The position numbers were made by a program, and so were the translations under genes. From the NCBI GenBank assembly GCA_016721385.1, contig JADKIE010000001.1:986501-1050500 (forward strand): a stretch of 64,000 bases of DNA. The letters run 5' to 3'. Below are positions 27,238 to 34,620 of this stretch, piece after piece. The DNA is from Chitinophagaceae bacterium. Lineage in GTDB: Bacteria; Bacteroidota; Bacteroidia; Chitinophagales; Chitinophagaceae. Each line of letters starts with the position of its first letter. Position 1 is the stretch's first letter. Under the pieces are notes generated by a model, which had not been told where the DNA came from, searched no databases, and saw only the letters and a program-made list of their open reading frames with translations.

Positions 27238-27253
27238 TTCCGAAAAATCGGAA
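27238..27253. repeat. Palindrome TTCCGAAAAATCGGAA
   Basis: A perfect 6-base-pair inverted repeat around AAAA, 36 bases upstream of the radical SAM start. A shorter copy is at 17915-17926 upstream of the TonB receptor. It could be an operator or a leader hairpin. Confidence 0.4.
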
Positions 27254-27282
27254 TTAAAATCTCCAAAAAGTAACAAAAGAGC

Positions 27283-27311
27283 CCGACAAACGAATACAGC
27301 CCGTTTGTCGG
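27283..27311. repeat. GC-rich 10-bp inverted repeat
   Basis: CCGACAAACG and CGTTTGTCGG form perfect arms around a 9-base loop. It lies in the non-coding stretch 27203-27538, which contains no convincing gene. It is not in the same family as the REP hairpins further right. Confidence 0.6.
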
Positions 27312-27467
27312 ATACAGCTATGTGCATCGTTTGTACTACTGTAGCTTCGGCATTGGTAATTCTACTCTTAGGTGTAGTTTGTGTGCTGAATTTCAATTTT
27401 CTTTTTATTGAAGTGTTTTATTTTTAGAAAAGTAGTCTTGAATCTGAAGAGATGAATAATGTTGTGT

Positions 27468-27489
27468 TGTACAAGAGTGCGACGCCAAT
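27468..27489 (+). repeat. Dispersed intergenic repeat, copy 2
   Basis: Exact 22-base copy of the sequence at 22380-22401, in the same orientation. It lies 50 bases before the first REP hairpin. Confidence 0.7.
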
Positions 27490-27539
27490 GAAGGTGAATA
27501 GAATTAATAAAGCTTGGTACATAAAAATTATTTCTTTTT

Positions 27540-27574
27540 AACCGCCGTCAGGGTTTGCAACCGCTGACGGGGTT
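27540..27574 (+). repeat. REP hairpin R1
   Basis: A 35-base element starting AACCGCCGTCAGGG and ending CGCTGACGGGGTT. It folds as AACC/GGTT outer arm, CCGTCAG/CTGACGG main stem and GGTT/AACC inner stem. Its right edge contains the stop codon of the 2H phosphoesterase gene. It is the exact reverse complement of R2 (28734-28768). Confidence 0.9.
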
Positions 27575-28189
27575 AAGCAAACAACTCTCCTTGCGTTGTA
27601 GTAGCTACTGCTAAATTTTCAAATTTAAATCGCTTGGCTACTTCGTATTTTAATTCGCCTGCAGGCCGCTTTAGTAATAACATTCCATCAGCAATAAAGC
27701 GGCCGGTAAAATGTTTGTGGCTATACTCTAACCAACCTTGTTCGTACTGCCATGGTAAAAGTTTTCGGGCAATGGTAAGGTGCGGCTCTAAAATAAAATG
27801 TGGTTTGTTATCGTCGTTTAATTTCATTAATCGCTGTGCATCTGTTCGTATTGTTTTTACCAAATTTTGTATAGGCAATTTGCTGGTTACATTTATGTAT
27901 ATAGTATGGCTGGGGAAGCTGCCATAATCTTTCAGCTCAATTTTTACTGGCTGGTAACTCATGGCAATGGTATGCAAATGATTGATAATTCGTTCTTCCA
28001 TCATTTGGTACTGCAAAAATTGACCAGCGTAATGTGGGGCTTACCCCACTTGGCAAAATTGCTTTGGTACTTTTCGGCAAACTCATTTTTACTTTTTACA
28101 ATGCGATGCCACAACTCTTCGTGGGGTTGTAACACTAATAAACATTCGTACACTTTATAGCCGGGTAAGGCTGTGGGAGTGAGTTTCAT
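27573..28189 (-). CDS. 2'-5' RNA ligase-like 2H phosphoesterase, frameshifted
   Basis: The two catalytic HxT motifs of the 2H family are present: HITLVNF in the N-terminal half and HLTIARKLLP in the C-terminal half. The start is MKLTPTALPGYKVYECLLVL. One base is missing in the A5 run 28015-28019. Adding it joins ..KPHITLVNFLQYQMMEERII and gives about 205 residues. Family members process 2'-5' or cyclic phosphate bonds in RNA; the physiological substrate here is unknown. The gene diverges from umuD across a large palindrome. Confidence 0.82.
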
Positions 28190-28219
28190 ATCATAAAAGT
28201 TTACGTTACTAAAATATTT

Positions 28220-28259
28220 AGCTAAATTTATTAGTAAATATATACTAAATAATTTAGCT
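28220..28259. promoter_or_regulatory. 40-bp palindromic operator candidate between the 2H gene and umuD
   Basis: A 40-base imperfect palindrome: outer arms AGCTAAATT / AATTTAGCT and inner arms TTAGTA-N6-TACTAA, with only two mismatched positions per 17-base arm. It lies midway between divergent start codons (28189 minus, 28295 plus). A promoter-like TAGCTTTA for umuD (28255-28262) overlaps its right edge. It is well placed to bind a dimeric repressor such as LexA or an XRE protein. Its regulator is unknown. Confidence 0.65.
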
Positions 28260-28294
28260 TTACAAAAATTATTATTTCTTTTAAAAACTTATAT

Positions 28295-28726
28295 ATGGAA
28301 GTTGAAAAAATTGTAGGTAGCAGCTATACTGGTAGCAAACGCTTTACACAGCACAACATTACAACTGCTAACGCTACCGGCTTTGGTGCGGCAGCGGATG
28401 ATTATGCCGAACGGGGTATTGATTTAAACGAACAACTGATTAGAAATAAACCTGCTAGTTTTTTTATGAAGGTAAGTGGTAACAGTATGATTAATGCTGG
28501 CATTTTTGATGGTGATGTTGTTATTGTAGATAAAAGTGTAAAGCCTACAAACAACAAAATTGTAATTGCCGTAATTGATGGCGAAATGCTGATACGTCGC
28601 TACGAAAAAACAATTAACAAACTTAGGCTAGTGCCAGAAACACCTAAGCTATCGCCTATTGAAGTGAGTGAGTTTAGCGATTGTATAATTTGGGGTGTGG
28701 TGGTGTGTGTGATAAGATGTTTGTGA
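28295..28726 (+). CDS. umuD: UmuD-like S24 peptidase (LexA/UmuD family)
   Basis: A 143-residue protein that aligns by eye with UmuD along its length: ATGFGAAADDYAERGIDLNE (cleavage region), then SFFMKVSGNSMINAGIFDGD with the catalytic Ser of GNSM, VIVDKSVKPTNNKIVIAVID, and DGEMLIRRYEK. UmuD is self-cleaved under SOS and joins UmuC to form polymerase V. The catalytic Lys expected after DGE-xxV is Arg here. Separated from umuC by a RAYT insertion. Probably SOS-type regulation through the upstream palindrome. Confidence 0.87.
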   Translation: MEVEKIVGSSYTGSKRFTQHNITTANATGFGAAADDYAERGIDLNEQLIRNKPASFFMKVSGNSMINAGIFDGDVVIVDKSVKPTNNKIVIAVIDGEMLIRRYEKTINKLRLVPETPKLSPIEVSEFSDCIIWGVVVCVIRCL

Positions 28727-28733
28727 AGTGGTA

Positions 28734-28768
28734 AACCCCGTCAGCGGTTGCAAACCCTGACGGCGGTT
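28734..28768 (-). repeat. REP hairpin R2 (inverted copy of R1)
   Basis: Exact reverse complement of R1 over all 35 bases, 7 bases after the umuD stop codon. It is in opposite orientation to R3 and R4. Confidence 0.9.
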
Positions 28769-28815
28769 GGGTGAACAAGAAGAGATTAACTAATTTTAAT
28801 AACACACTTTATTTT

Positions 28816-28831
28816 AACCGCCGACGGGGTT
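28816..28831 (+). repeat. Truncated REP hairpin R3
   Basis: AACCGCCGACGGGGTT keeps the outer arms of the family but lacks the inner 19 bases. It lies 27 bases before the RAYT start codon, in R1 orientation. Confidence 0.75.
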
Positions 28832-28858
28832 TAGGGACATTAAAATAAACAAAATAAA

Positions 28859-29452
28859 ATGTACATACAACCACTTATTGAAGGAGAGTGTTTTCACATT
28901 TATAACAGAGGTGTAAATGGTGAAGATTTATTTAAAGAAAAAAGAAATTATGAATATTTTCTTAAACAATATATAGCTTATTGTAGCGATGTTTTTGAAA
29001 CATTTGCATACGCTTTACTAAAAAACCATTTTCATTTATTAGTTTATGTAAAAGAAAATGTGCAAGTACCTAAACGTAATAGAGAGGGTACTATACAGCT
29101 AAATGCATCTAAACAATTATCGCACTTTTTTAATTCATATGCACAATCTATTAATAAAGTCAATAATCGTACTGGGCCATTATTTGAATCGCCTTTTGAA
29201 AGAAAATTAATTGATGATGATAGCTATCTTACCTCTATGATTTATTATTGCCACTACAATGCTCAATGGCATGAGTTTGTAAAAGATTTTAAGGATTGGG
29301 AATACACATCATATCATTCTATTTTAGAAAATAACAATACATTTTTATCGTCAAGTAAGGTGCTTGATTGGTTTGGCGGCAAAAATGAATTTGAGAAAGC
29401 TCATGGTAGTAGATTTGAGAAAAGCGACATGAGTAAATTTATTTTGGAATAG
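28859..29452 (+). CDS. REP-associated tyrosine transposase (RAYT, IS200-like Y1 family)
   Basis: A 197-residue Y1 transposase-like protein: an N-terminal strand with ECFHIYNRGVNGEDLFKEKR, then the HUH motif ALLKNHFHLLVYVKENV near residue 60. A later SYAQSINKVNNRTGPLFESP and DSYLTSMIYYCHYN (about residues 119-146) may carry the catalytic Tyr. Single RAYT copies flanked by short palindromic repeats are thought to mobilise or maintain those repeats. Hairpins R2 and R3 lie immediately upstream and R4 16 bases downstream. It sits between umuD and umuC on the same strand. Confidence 0.87.
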   Translation: MYIQPLIEGECFHIYNRGVNGEDLFKEKRNYEYFLKQYIAYCSDVFETFAYALLKNHFHLLVYVKENVQVPKRNREGTIQLNASKQLSHFFNSYAQSINKVNNRTGPLFESPFERKLIDDDSYLTSMIYYCHYNAQWHEFVKDFKDWEYTSYHSILENNNTFLSSSKVLDWFGGKNEFEKAHGSRFEKSDMSKFILE

Positions 29453-29468
29453 TATAGGCTGTTTAATT

Positions 29469-29503
29469 AACCGCCGACAGGGCCTGTAGCCGCTGTCGGG
29501 GTT
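29469..29503 (+). repeat. REP hairpin R4 with compensatory changes
   Basis: A 35-base element in R1 orientation, starting AACCGCCGACAGGG and ending CGCTGTCGGGGTT. Relative to R1 it has T9-A28 changed to A9-T28 and T15-A21 changed to C15-G21, both preserving pairing. Only one inner pair (T16-A20) is lost. Confidence 0.9.
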
Positions 29504-29537
29504 ATGCAAACTTCTTTTTACTTTAACGTGTTGGAGT

Positions 29538-30819
29538 ATGAAAGCCATTGTAGATTGTAACAGTTTTTATTGTAGTTGCGAAAGATTATTTAGGCCACAC
29601 CTAGATGATAAGCCTGTTGTTGTATTGAGCAACAATGATGGCTGCATTATATCCAGAAGTGATGAGGCTAAACAAATAGGTGTAGAAATGGCTGGGCCTT
29701 ATTTTAAAGCTAAGCCATTAATTGAAAAACATAATGTGGCTACATTTTCATCTAACTATAATTTGTATGGTGATTTAAGTTGGAGGGTAATGGAAACTTT
29801 ACGAACTGTTGTGGGCAAAGAAAATGTAGAGGTATATTCGGTAGATGAAGCATTTTTAAACTTAGAGAATTTTACTAATGATGATTTGTACAAAGTAAGT
29901 TTACACATAAGAGAAACAGTAGAACAATGGACTGGTATAAAAGTATCGGTAGGTGTAGCGCCTACAAAGGTGTTGAGTAAGGTAGCTAATCATTTAGCAA
30001 AGAAAAATAAAATAGCCACACAATGTTGTGTAGTGCTAGATACCAAAGAAAAAATAAATATCGCTTTACAAAAAACACCTGTGGGTGATGTATGGGGTGT
30101 AGGCAGGCAATATGCCAATAAATTAAGAGATGAATGGGGTATTTATGATGCCTTGCAATTACAACAATTGAGTGAGGCTTTTGGTAAGAAACATTTAGGT
30201 GGCGTAGTAGGTGAAAGACTGATAAGAGAATTAAAGGGTATTGTGAGTAATGAAATGGAAGATGAATTGGTTAACAAAAATGATTGCTACTACCAGAATG
30301 TTTGGCAGCCCTGTTACAGATATTGAATCTATTAAAGAAGCAGTAGCTACCTACACATCGAGAGCTGCAGAAAAATTAAGACGACAATACAGTGCCGCAA
30401 AAATGATAAGTGTATTTGTTGTAGCTAAGAGAGAAAATCACTCTGTAACTTTTAACCATGGTGTTACGCATAGTGCTTATACTATATTGCCAACTGCCAC
30501 ATCGTTTACACAAGAGTTGATTAAACCTGCGGTAGCATTGGTGGATGCTTTATACAAAAAAGACACAGCATATAAAAAAGCTGGTGTAATGCTGAGTGGT
30601 ATAGTACCTGATAATTCTATTCAGGGAAATTTATTTTTATCGGAAACAAAAAATAATAATCGCTTACTAATGGATATGATTGACAATATAAATTTTAGCC
30701 AAAGAGATGATGTTTTAAAATTTGCAAGTAGCGGCACTACAAGAGATTGGAAAATGAGGCAAGAACTGCGTAGCCCAAGATATACTACAAGATGGGAGGA
30801 GATGTTTGTGGTGAAATGA
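29538..30819 (+). CDS. umuC: Y-family DNA polymerase UmuC, frameshifted
   Basis: The translesion polymerase subunit of Pol V. The N-terminus MKAIVDCNSFYCSCERLFRP and KPVVVLSNNDGCIISRSDEA carry the metal-binding Asp and the UmuC-specific loop. VEVYSVDEAFLNLENF has the catalytic SxDE. TGIKVSVGVAPTKVLSKVAN and GVGRQYANKL lie in the palm and thumb. The frame breaks at the A5 run 30276-30280, where one A is extra. Removing it gives VNKMIATTRMFGSPVTDIES and about 426 residues, normal for UmuC. The C-terminal little-finger domain and tail are present. Probably a sequencing error. Confidence 0.9.
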
Positions 30820-30827
30820 ACCCCAAA

Positions 30828-30850
30828 CCCCTAAAGGGGCTTAAAAGCCT
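30828..30850 (+). terminator. Weak hairpin after umuC
   Basis: CCCC-TAAA-GGGG directly followed by an overlapping GGCTT-AA-AAGCC hairpin and TTT, within 10-30 bases of the umuC stop. The stem is short and the T-tract poor, so this is a weak candidate. The gap 30820-30917 has nothing else. Confidence 0.35.
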
Positions 30851-30917
30851 TTACACCTTTAACATTATTATGTATTAAAAAATGTAAAACTGGTTTGCTT
30901 TTTTGTGTTGATTAGGA

Positions 30918-31829
30918 TTAATCAAATAACTCTTTTTGCTTTTCAACAAAAGTTGGCTTAATTAAATTCAAGCCCAACTGCTCATTCATTTTATCTACTA
31001 AATAAACTGTTAGTTCTGGCGATGTAGCCTCATCATGCATGTGCATGAAAAAATAAATTTCTTCCATACCGTTTTTTAGCCAATACTTCATTCGCTCAAT
31101 CCAAGCATCGCATCTAGTGTAATCACTTTTATGTAAACTGTTGCCTACATAACGTATAAAGGTTTTTGGAATAGTAATGTTCATGTGTGCACAATCTCTT
31201 CTGCCAGCAGTATCAGTAATTACAATACCCATATTTCGTTGCTTTAGGGTAGTAAGCATTTCATTTTTTATATCTTCTTTACTAAACCAATCAGGATGTC
31301 GAACTTCTAAAAAAAATTGTAAATCTGTGGGTAGTGTTTTTAGGTAATCAAATAATTCATCCTTTCGTTTTGTAGAAAAAGTATCGCTTACTTGTATAAA
31401 GATGGGACCTAAATGTTTTTCAAAACCTACAATACCTCTAAAAAATTCATTGGTAATAAAATCTTTCCCTTTTAAACTTCCTCGGTGTGTTACACCTTGA
31501 TACATTTTTGGGCAAAACTTAAAATCTTTTCCTGTCGCTTTTTCTGCCCATTTTTTTATGCCAGCTTCACCATATACTTTATAATGTGTAGCATTTAATT
31601 CTATACTATTGTAATGCTGTACATAATGTTGCAAAAAATCTTTTTCTTTTGTTTTGGGTGGATAAATTTTTCCTACCCACTCTTCTCTGCCCCATTTTGC
31701 ACAGCCTACATAAATTTTTGAATTTTTGTTTGTCTTGCCGCTTAATATTGCTTCATTAAAAGCAGGCTCTTTAGGTAATGAAAAATCTATGCCGTCTAGT
31801 TCATATTCTGAAACTCTTCCAAATTCCAT
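30918..31829 (-). CDS. DUF72 (YecE-like) family protein
   Basis: A 303-residue TIM-barrel-type protein with DUF72 features: KIYVGCAKWGREEWVGKIYP, NSIELNATHYKVYGEAGIKK, DFKFCPKMYQGVTHRGSLKG, then FFLEVRHPDWFS and YFFMHMHDEAT. The biochemical function of the family is unknown. It starts 2 bases after the amidase gene, so it is probably the last gene of the crtYcd transcript. DUF72 genes recur near DNA-repair genes, and umuC lies next to it on the opposite strand. Confidence 0.87.
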   Translation of the reverse strand: MEFGRVSEYELDGIDFSLPKEPAFNEAILSGKTNKNSKIYVGCAKWGREEWVGKIYPPKTKEKDFLQHYVQHYNSIELNATHYKVYGEAGIKKWAEKATGKDFKFCPKMYQGVTHRGSLKGKDFITNEFFRGIVGFEKHLGPIFIQVSDTFSTKRKDELFDYLKTLPTDLQFFLEVRHPDWFSKEDIKNEMLTTLKQRNMGIVITDTAGRRDCAHMNITIPKTFIRYVGNSLHKSDYTRCDAWIERMKYWLKNGMEEIYFFMHMHDEATSPELTVYLVDKMNEQLGLNLIKPTFVEKQKELFD

Positions 31830-31831
31830 GT

Positions 31832-32638
31832 CTACAAATATTTTTTGTACAAATTAAATAATACTTTTTCTGCGGCGGGAGTAATACCTTTAGTAGTGTC
31901 TTGTATAAAGTGTCGTTTAAAACCAAGTAGGGCGGCACTTGTATCTTTTAAATCGTACCCAACAATGCGTAATGCTGTGATGTAATCAAAGTTTTGTGGT
32001 TTATTAATTTTAGCAGTATCACTCCACCATAAACCAAAACCCTTATCGCTTAATGTTTTCCAAGGAAAGCGCCAGTTAGGGTCATTTTTACGAGTAGGTG
32101 CTATATCACCATGCCCAATAAAATTTGCTGTGGGAATTGAAAATGATTTTTTTAATCTTTCTAATAAAATGAGTAAACTGTTTATTTGTCGTTCGTCAAA
32201 ATATTGAAAACCATTATTATCTAGCTCAATACCAATACTGCTTGAATTTATATCTGAAGTATTGCCCCATTTTGCAGCGCCAGCATGATGTGCTCTTAAA
32301 TAATCATTCAACATATGATACACCGTGCCATCTTTACAAATTACATAGTGTGCACTTACTTGTGTTTGTTTAAGGGTAAATGTTCGTAAGGTTTGCTCAC
32401 AACTATCTTGTGCAGTATGATGAATAATTACATAGTTGGGCTTACGCATAGTAAAGTTAGTAGTGCCTACAAATTGCTGAGCATAATTTAAGCCGCTTGA
32501 ATCACTTAAGGGATATTGCTGTAATAATTTAGCAAATGTTTTGGCTTGCCTTTTATAGTCTTTATTGGTAGTTGCATATTTATTAGTGCTACATGCATAA
32601 ATAAATAATAAGCAAAGGAAGGCTGTAATAATTTTCAT
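31832..32638 (-). CDS. N-acetylmuramoyl-L-alanine amidase (Amidase_2) lipoprotein
   Basis: A 268-residue lipoprotein (KIITAFLCLLFIYAC signal). The Amidase_2 domain has the zinc-site pattern NYVIIHHTAQDSCEQ, then HYVICKDGTVYHMLNDYLRA-HHAG and NFIGHGDIAPTRKNDPNWRF. It should cleave the amide between MurNAc and the stem peptide, as AmpD does. The ATG overlaps the crtYcd stop codon (TAATG), so translation is coupled to the lycopene cyclase gene. Why a peptidoglycan amidase travels with carotenoid genes is unclear. Confidence 0.9.
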   Translation of the reverse strand: MKIITAFLCLLFIYACSTNKYATTNKDYKRQAKTFAKLLQQYPLSDSSGLNYAQQFVGTTNFTMRKPNYVIIHHTAQDSCEQTLRTFTLKQTQVSAHYVICKDGTVYHMLNDYLRAHHAGAAKWGNTSDINSSSIGIELDNNGFQYFDERQINSLLILLERLKKSFSIPTANFIGHGDIAPTRKNDPNWRFPWKTLSDKGFGLWWSDTAKINKPQNFDYITALRIVGYDLKDTSAALLGFKRHFIQDTTKGITPAAEKVLFNLYKKYL

Positions 32639-33327
32639 TAAACCGATGTTGATTGTAACTTTTCGTAAATTACAACATTCATTAAAATTAATAACATTCC
32701 GTAAAAAATATCTTCAATAGGTATAGTGTAAATACGAATGTCTAAATTTTCTGCATGATTGTATTCTATTACGGGCAAAGCTGTTAAAAATCCATTTACT
32801 ATTAAAAAAGGGATAAGGCAAACGAGGTAAGAAATTAAAAATGAAACAGCATCAAACGATTTAAAATATTTACGAAACAGATAAAGAAGTGTGATGAAAA
32901 TAAAATTGAAAATGCATGTCCAAGATGTGTATTGTTGTTCTTTAAATACTATACCTATTATTAAAAATACAATGGCCAATGCTAGTAAAAATAAATCAGC
33001 TAAAGACTTGTTTCTTAATTTAGGGAAATAACACCTTATACATTCATATATAAACATGCAACAATAAGGCACTACTATAAAAAATAATATTTCTTCTATT
33101 GGTAAATTATATATGTAAAATCCGATATTATAATTTGGATTAAAACTCCATACCCCTTTGCTAGTAAAATACATATCCCATACTATATAAAACAATGCAG
33201 GCAATAGCATTGCCGAAAACACATATTTCCATTTTTTATAGAATGCTACTTTTTTATCAAAGCTTAATACCAATGGCCCGGTAATAGAAGCCGCAAGAAT
33301 AATAAAATATGTAAACTGATTGTGCAA
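32638..33327 (-). CDS. crtY: Lycopene beta-cyclase, CrtYcd-type membrane protein
   Basis: A 229-residue protein with about six to seven helices in two homologous halves. Each half carries the cyclase signature: YIYNLPIEEILFFIVVPYCC near residue 72 and RIYTIPIEDIFYGMLLILMN near residue 200. The fused heterodimer type (CrtYc plus CrtYd) cyclises one or both ends of lycopene. It has its own promoter at 33358-33365 and is the first gene of a crtY-amidase-DUF72 transcript. Length and both motifs match the family. Confidence 0.87.
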   Translation of the reverse strand: MHNQFTYFIILAASITGPLVLSFDKKVAFYKKWKYVFSAMLLPALFYIVWDMYFTSKGVWSFNPNYNIGFYIYNLPIEEILFFIVVPYCCMFIYECIRCYFPKLRNKSLADLFLLALAIVFLIIGIVFKEQQYTSWTCIFNFIFITLLYLFRKYFKSFDAVSFLISYLVCLIPFLIVNGFLTALPVIEYNHAENLDIRIYTIPIEDIFYGMLLILMNVVIYEKLQSTSV

Positions 33328-33352
33328 TGAATGTTGTTATAAATTTAAGGGG

Positions 33353-33375
33353 TTGCACAAAGGTATGTTGCACAA
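33353..33375 (-). promoter_or_regulatory. Promoter of crtY flanked by TTGCACAA direct repeats
   Basis: The minus strand has TACCTTTG (33358-33365), an exact TAnnTTTG box, 31 bases before the crtY start. Two copies of TTGCACAA (33353-33360 and 33368-33375, plus strand), spaced 15 bases, overlap and abut it. They could be a regulator site covering the promoter. The rest of 33376-33469 holds no gene. Confidence 0.5.
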
Positions 33376-33469
33376 GTAAGATAGGTTTTTATTTTTTCGC
33401 AAAGAAAAATTAACAGGAAAAGTTCGCAACTGTGATGCCAGGCCATATAAAAACTTGGAAAAAATAATT

Positions 33470-33943
33470 TTACAACCGCCTCTGTTTATCTGCTTTTGTT
33501 TTTTGCCAATACTTCTTTGCTGCATACAAAATACCAAAACTTTCCCCATCGTGTTTATCAATATGTTTATGGTGCATTTTATGTGCCCACATAACTGTTT
33601 TAATATATGTATTCTTGCTACGTGTAAACCACTTTACCCTTTGATGCACAATTATTTCGTGTACAATAATATATGCCAATCCGTACAAAGCAATACCAAA
33701 GCCAATTGCAGCAGCAATATAATTTTTATTTTGCAGGCCTAACATAATACAGAGCCAGCTTGGTATTGCAAATATTAAAAAAAATGCGTCGTTCTTTTCA
33801 ATCTTACTTCCTGTTGGGTTATGATGATCCTCATGTAAGTACCACAAAAAGCCATGCATTACAAAACGGTGAGTACACCATGTTACTCCCTCCATTAAAA
33901 TAAAGGTAATTACTACAATAGTGATAAATAAAAGCCAGTTCAT
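33470..33943 (-). CDS. crtZ: Beta-carotene hydroxylase
   Basis: A 157-residue membrane di-iron hydroxylase. His clusters: THRFVMHGFLWYLHEDHHNP (Hx4H and HxxHH) near residue 24-43, and HEIIVHQRVKWF plus WAHKMHHKHIDKHDGESFG near 115-140. It hydroxylates beta-rings at C3. The start ATG overlaps the cruF stop (ATGA overlap), so the two are co-translated. Length and motifs are normal for CrtZ. Confidence 0.9.
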   Translation of the reverse strand: MNWLLFITIVVITFILMEGVTWCTHRFVMHGFLWYLHEDHHNPTGSKIEKNDAFFLIFAIPSWLCIMLGLQNKNYIAAAIGFGIALYGLAYIIVHEIIVHQRVKWFTRSKNTYIKTVMWAHKMHHKHIDKHDGESFGILYAAKKYWQKTKADKQRRL

Positions 33944-34620
33944 AAGAATGTTCTAAGTAACAAAAAAAACATTAACTGTATTAATAACAAATGAATAGCA
34001 AATTTGTTTTTTTTGTTAAAGTTACCAAAATGAAAAATAGTTAACAGCAAAGCACTTATAATAAACCAACATATATAGTTATATACAGGTATTTCGTCGG
34101 CATTCCACTGCCAATAGCCCAATTTTATTGCTACGGGCTCCATAATCCAATCAAAAAATACAGCCAATGTAGCACCATCAATAATAACAGACAGTGCCTT
34201 TACTGCTCTAGGTGGATGGCCACTTTGTAATGCAATGCTATTTATTACCTTTAGCATTACTGTTTGCATGCTTACTCCACAACAATAAATAATAATTATC
34301 CAGTTTATGCCAATTATTAATGGCACATTATTAAGTTTAACTCCAAGCACATTACCGTAAACATATTCCCCAAAAAGCAAAGCGGTATTTACACCAATTA
34401 CTTCTACAAAAATTCCTGCTATTGCGGTTGTAAAAATAAAAAAATAAAAGTATTTGTTTTTTTGCTTTTGCGTATAGAGGATTAGAGCAAATGACAGCAA
34501 CAAATTAAAAGAAGTGGCATTTATAATAAAAGCGCTATTAAAAAACAATATGCCTATTAAACCAATAGAGTGAAATAAAATAGCAATTGCTGTAGCAATT
34601 TGATTTTTCGAAAAATTCAT
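33940..34620 (-). CDS. cruF: Carotenoid 1',2'-hydratase (CruF family)
   Basis: A 226-residue membrane protein of about seven helices with the DUF422/CruF features FVEVIGVNTALLFGEYVYGN, VPLIIGINWIIIIYCCGVSM and VIIDGATLAVFFDWIMEPVA followed by GYWQWN. CruF adds water to the acyclic end of gamma-carotene. The gene overlaps crtD upstream and crtZ downstream by 4 bases each. The combination with crtD fits psi-end modification of a monocyclic carotenoid. Confidence 0.85.
   Translation of the reverse strand: MNFSKNQIATAIAILFHSIGLIGILFFNSAFIINATSFNLLLSFALILYTQKQKNKYFYFFIFTTAIAGIFVEVIGVNTALLFGEYVYGNVLGVKLNNVPLIIGINWIIIIYCCGVSMQTVMLKVINSIALQSGHPPRAVKALSVIIDGATLAVFFDWIMEPVAIKLGYWQWNADEIPVYNYICWFIISALLLTIFHFGNFNKKNKFAIHLLLIQLMFFLLLRTFL

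Noticed and set aside
27233..27427. 64-codon open frame upstream of the radical SAM gene
   Set aside because: It runs through two palindromes and non-coding repeats and shows no protein-like pattern.
28859..29452. Complete IS200/IS605 insertion sequence
   Set aside because: The protein is longer and single-copy, there is no TnpB, and the flanks are a REP family, so RAYT fits better.
27540..29503. CRISPR array
   Set aside because: The repeats are palindromic, in mixed orientation and irregularly spaced around genes; no cas genes are present.
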